In this document: positions 4,087 to 5,554 of the stretch, piece after piece | How the letters are laid out: each line of letters begins with the position of its first letter | How positions within the stretch are numbered: the first letter of the stretch is position 1 | From: Candidatus Daviesbacteria bacterium GW2011_GWA2_42_7 | GTDB taxonomy: Bacteria > Patescibacteriota > Microgenomatia > Daviesbacterales > UBA10151 | Length of the DNA stretch: 5,554 nucleotides | NCBI GenBank assembly: GCA_000997105.1 | Contig: LCEJ01000060.1 | Coordinates: forward strand, 1-5,554 | Direction: 5' to 3' | Translations under genes and position numbers: made by a program | The notes under the pieces: model-generated | Database searches by the model: none | What the model was told of the DNA's origin: nothing | The model's input: the letters and a program-made list of their open reading frames with translations, nothing else

Positions 4087-4484
4087 TGGAGACGAGGGCA
4101 GTGAGCCCTGTCCGAACTGTTACTACAAAAGTGTCTACAAGCTTAGCCGGTATATTTTTAAGTATTGGTTGTAACCTACCAGCAGGAAAACCAACACTTG
4201 GTTGAGTTGTCTTAAATCCTGACAGATCAATCAAAACTATCAGGACAGCAACCTGACTGTTGTACAATATCTTAAGCATTCCGTCAGATAGAGATTAGCT
4301 TAAAACACCCTTACGTTTTAAGCGTAAGCAACTCTTCCTTGTGGGAAGAGAGTTTGGGCTACTAACCCAAAGGATGCTTGGATTTTATCCTTAGCATTTA
4401 TTTTTGAAACAATATTTTGCGCTTAATGTTCCCTTAGCGGCTTGCAACTTTCAAAGTGCCGGTCCGTCGAATCTGTGCGTCCCC
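4087..4484 (-). ncRNA. ssrA: tmRNA (SsrA)
   Basis: 398-nt transfer-messenger RNA, which rescues ribosomes stalled on truncated mRNA and tags the peptide for proteolysis. On the minus strand the 5' end GGGGACG (4484-4478) pairs with CGTCTCC (4094-4088), one G-U, with discriminator A at 4087; CAA rather than CCA follows. The conserved AGATTCGACGG lies just after the acceptor (usual form GGATTCGACGG), and GTTCGGAC precedes the T-arm. GCAAGC near the 5' part pairs with GCTTGT near the 3' part, as in helix H2. A pseudoknot-like PK1 forms from CGCTAA/TTAAGCG with loop GGAACA pairing to TGTTTC, ending 10 nt before the resume codon. The T-arm is unusual: AGGGC-TCACT-GCCCT leaves a 5-nt loop where TTCRANY is expected. 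Confidence 0.93.
4318..4395 (-). CDS. tmRNA-encoded proteolysis tag
   Basis: Reading frame inside ssrA from resume codon GCT (4395-4393) to TAA (4320-4318), 25 residues beginning AKDKIQ and ending GRVAYA. The final Ala preceded by small and aromatic residues is the usual kind of protease-recognised end. The stop codon sits in the loop of CTTACG-CTTAAAA-CGTAAG, matching the position of stop codons in helix 5 of other tmRNAs. The length is above the common 10-15 residues but similar to mycoplasma tags. The coordinates mark a tag frame, not an independent gene. Confidence 0.7.
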   Translation of the reverse strand, partial: AKDKIQASFGLVAQTLFPQGRVAYA

Positions 4485-4493
4485 GTGAGTTGT

Positions 4494-4522
4494 ATTCTAG
4501 CAGATTTGAGCCTAGGAAGCAA
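4494..4522 (-). promoter_or_regulatory. Promoter of ssrA
   Basis: -10 TAGAAT (4499-4494) lies 9 nt before the tmRNA 5' end, with -35-like TTGCTT (4522-4517) at 17-nt spacing. It occupies the 41-nt gap between the upstream gene's stop codon and ssrA. Confidence 0.65.
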
Positions 4523-4525
4523 ATT

Positions 4526-5554
4526 TTAATAAGGAAACAGGTGTTTGCGGACAGCTAAACGCAAGGACTCTTGATGTCGTTCTTCCAAAGATAAACACGC
4601 ACACTTGCTCCGTGCCTGCGTAGCTGCAATATAAAGAGTATAAAATCTTTCCCTTCCCGTTTCTACCAGATGATTGAATACCGCCGCAATAAATTGTTGG
4701 TAAATACTTTTATCCAAGTCTGGTAAAGAGTGGAGTAATTTCTTAGCGCGTTCATCGATAAACTCTAAGGGGTCAATGCTTTTCCGAAGTAAACCACCCA
4801 ACCTCCTCTTTTCAAGATAGATATCTGCTTCATTAGCCGCCTGCTGATCCTCCCAGGTGATGCGTTCTGTTGCGGTTACTCCATCCGGACAAGATGGAGT
4901 AACGGTAATGGCAAATGGTGTGGTAGATGGAGCTACCGGACAAGGCAACGTAGACGCATTCTTCCATGTGCCATACGAGATGATGTCGGTAGCAACCAGT
5001 TCTGCTACACCGCGATAGGTGATAGTAGCCCCGCATCCAGCAGACACCGGCAAGTCAAAGGTCTCGCTGAATGATCCTGCACTTACCGAACGATGCACAG
5101 TTTCCGTGACACTTGTTGCAGATGCGCCATATTCTAACCATACATTCGCCGTATGCGATACTGTTCCCTGTACTCCTCCTTGTACGAGTGTCTCCATCTG
5201 CATAGGTGAGTCACGAGTTGTTACGGTAAGTGAAGCTCCCTGTGGGATATATGGTGGAGGGACAGGTTCGGAAGGTGGAGGGGGGATATCTACATCTACA
5301 GATATCTTTGTTCCTGCAAGCGTAATATCTTGAGGAATAGACACACTGGAGCTAGGAAAATATGCACTACATGAAGGCAGTACCCAATCACCCTCTGCTG
5401 GTGTTCCTCCACAGATCCACCCTATGGATTGATCTTTAGAGTACACAAGCTCGGGTCTATGAATGGGGAACCAACAGGTACAAATGGTGCCATCTCCTTT
5501 CACAGGGAACCCTGCGGCTCCATAGATCTGATGGGCTCCGGTTTTTGCGCTGTA
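4526..5554 (-). CDS. 3' part of a Cys-containing, probably exported protein with an Fn3-like domain
   Basis: The frame is open from the right window edge (5554) to TAA at 4526, 342 codons, so the true start is outside. GTG at 5503 is an in-frame codon, not a supported start. Residues counted from 5554: a Gly/Cys-rich stretch (1-66) with ICTCWFP; a Ser/Thr/Pro linker including PPPPSEPVPPPY (about 91-101); a beta-sandwich-like domain (about 105-203) with VTTRD, VWLEYGASATSV and the YRGVAEL strand, reminiscent of Fn3-like repeats; then a Pro/Thr link and a charged, mainly helical C-terminal region (about 230-342) without a membrane segment. Cysteines throughout and the beta domain suggest a cell-surface location; the helical tail is unlike the rest. 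I do not recognise the family. It is followed by ssrA after 41 nt, which has its own promoter. Confidence 0.7.
   Translation of the reverse strand, partial: YSAKTGAHQIYGAAGFPVKGDGTICTCWFPIHRPELVYSKDQSIGWICGGTPAEGDWVLPSCSAYFPSSSVSIPQDITLAGTKISVDVDIPPPPSEPVPPPYIPQGASLTVTTRDSPMQMETLVQGGVQGTVSHTANVWLEYGASATSVTETVHRSVSAGSFSETFDLPVSAGCGATITYRGVAELVATDIISYGTWKNASTLPCPVAPSTTPFAITVTPSCPDGVTATERITWEDQQAANEADIYLEKRRLGGLLRKSIDPLEFIDERAKKLLHSLPDLDKSIYQQFIAAVFNHLVETGRERFYTLYIAATQARSKCACLSLEERHQESLRLAVRKHLFPY

Noticed and set aside
3995..4279. Minus-strand open frame of 94 residues
   Set aside because: It lies within the 3' half of ssrA and its terminator; the RNA structure explains the sequence better.
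4833..5333. Open frames 4833-5036 (-) and 5019-5333 (+)
   Set aside because: Both are alternative-frame shadows of the long exported-protein frame.

Overview
The window looks like low- to mid-GC bacterial DNA, probably from the Candidate Phyla Radiation (Patescibacteria, perhaps Microgenomates). This assignment is inference. It rests on a short TlyA without an S4 domain, a DUF5652-like membrane protein, a two-TM hypothetical protein of a type I associate with CPR genomes, a tiny GIY-YIG nuclease beside tRNA genes, Shine-Dalgarno-poor and apparently leaderless starts, and short GC-rich palindromes next to tRNAs. Stop codons are TAA, TAG and TGA, with no sign of recoding.

Left part, minus strand (1-2217). 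Reading leftward: a DUF5652-like membrane protein, a two-TM conserved protein, a structurally broken tRNA-Arg(GCG), an intact tRNA-Arg(CCG), a small unrecognised ORF, a TlyA-family rRNA 2'-O-methyltransferase and tRNA-Ser(GGA). The tRNA-Arg(GCG) is the oddest object here. Its T-stem and acceptor partners are absent where they should be, but lie about 140 nt further on, past the complete tRNA-Arg(CCG) and a 22-bp palindrome.

Middle, plus strand (2240-3275). tRNA-Ser(GCU), a GIY-YIG nuclease gene, tRNA-Ser(UGA) and a cytidine deaminase. Each tRNA-Ser is followed by a related chain of GC-rich hairpins. The nuclease stop codon directly touches the first base of tRNA-Ser(UGA).

Right part, minus strand (3298-5554). 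The tmRNA gene ssrA, unlabelled by any protein call, occupies the apparently empty stretch 4087-4484 with its own promoter and terminator. It encodes a predicted 25-residue tag ending in VAYA, and its T-loop is abnormally short. Left of it lies comF; right of it is the 3' part of a large Cys-containing, probably exported protein with an Fn3-like domain, cut by the window edge.

Together this is a translation-centred neighbourhood: five tRNA genes (three Ser, two Arg), tmRNA for ribosome rescue and an rRNA methyltransferase. It also carries small accessory genes and several families of short repeats, including degenerate 7-bp tandem arrays at three separate places.
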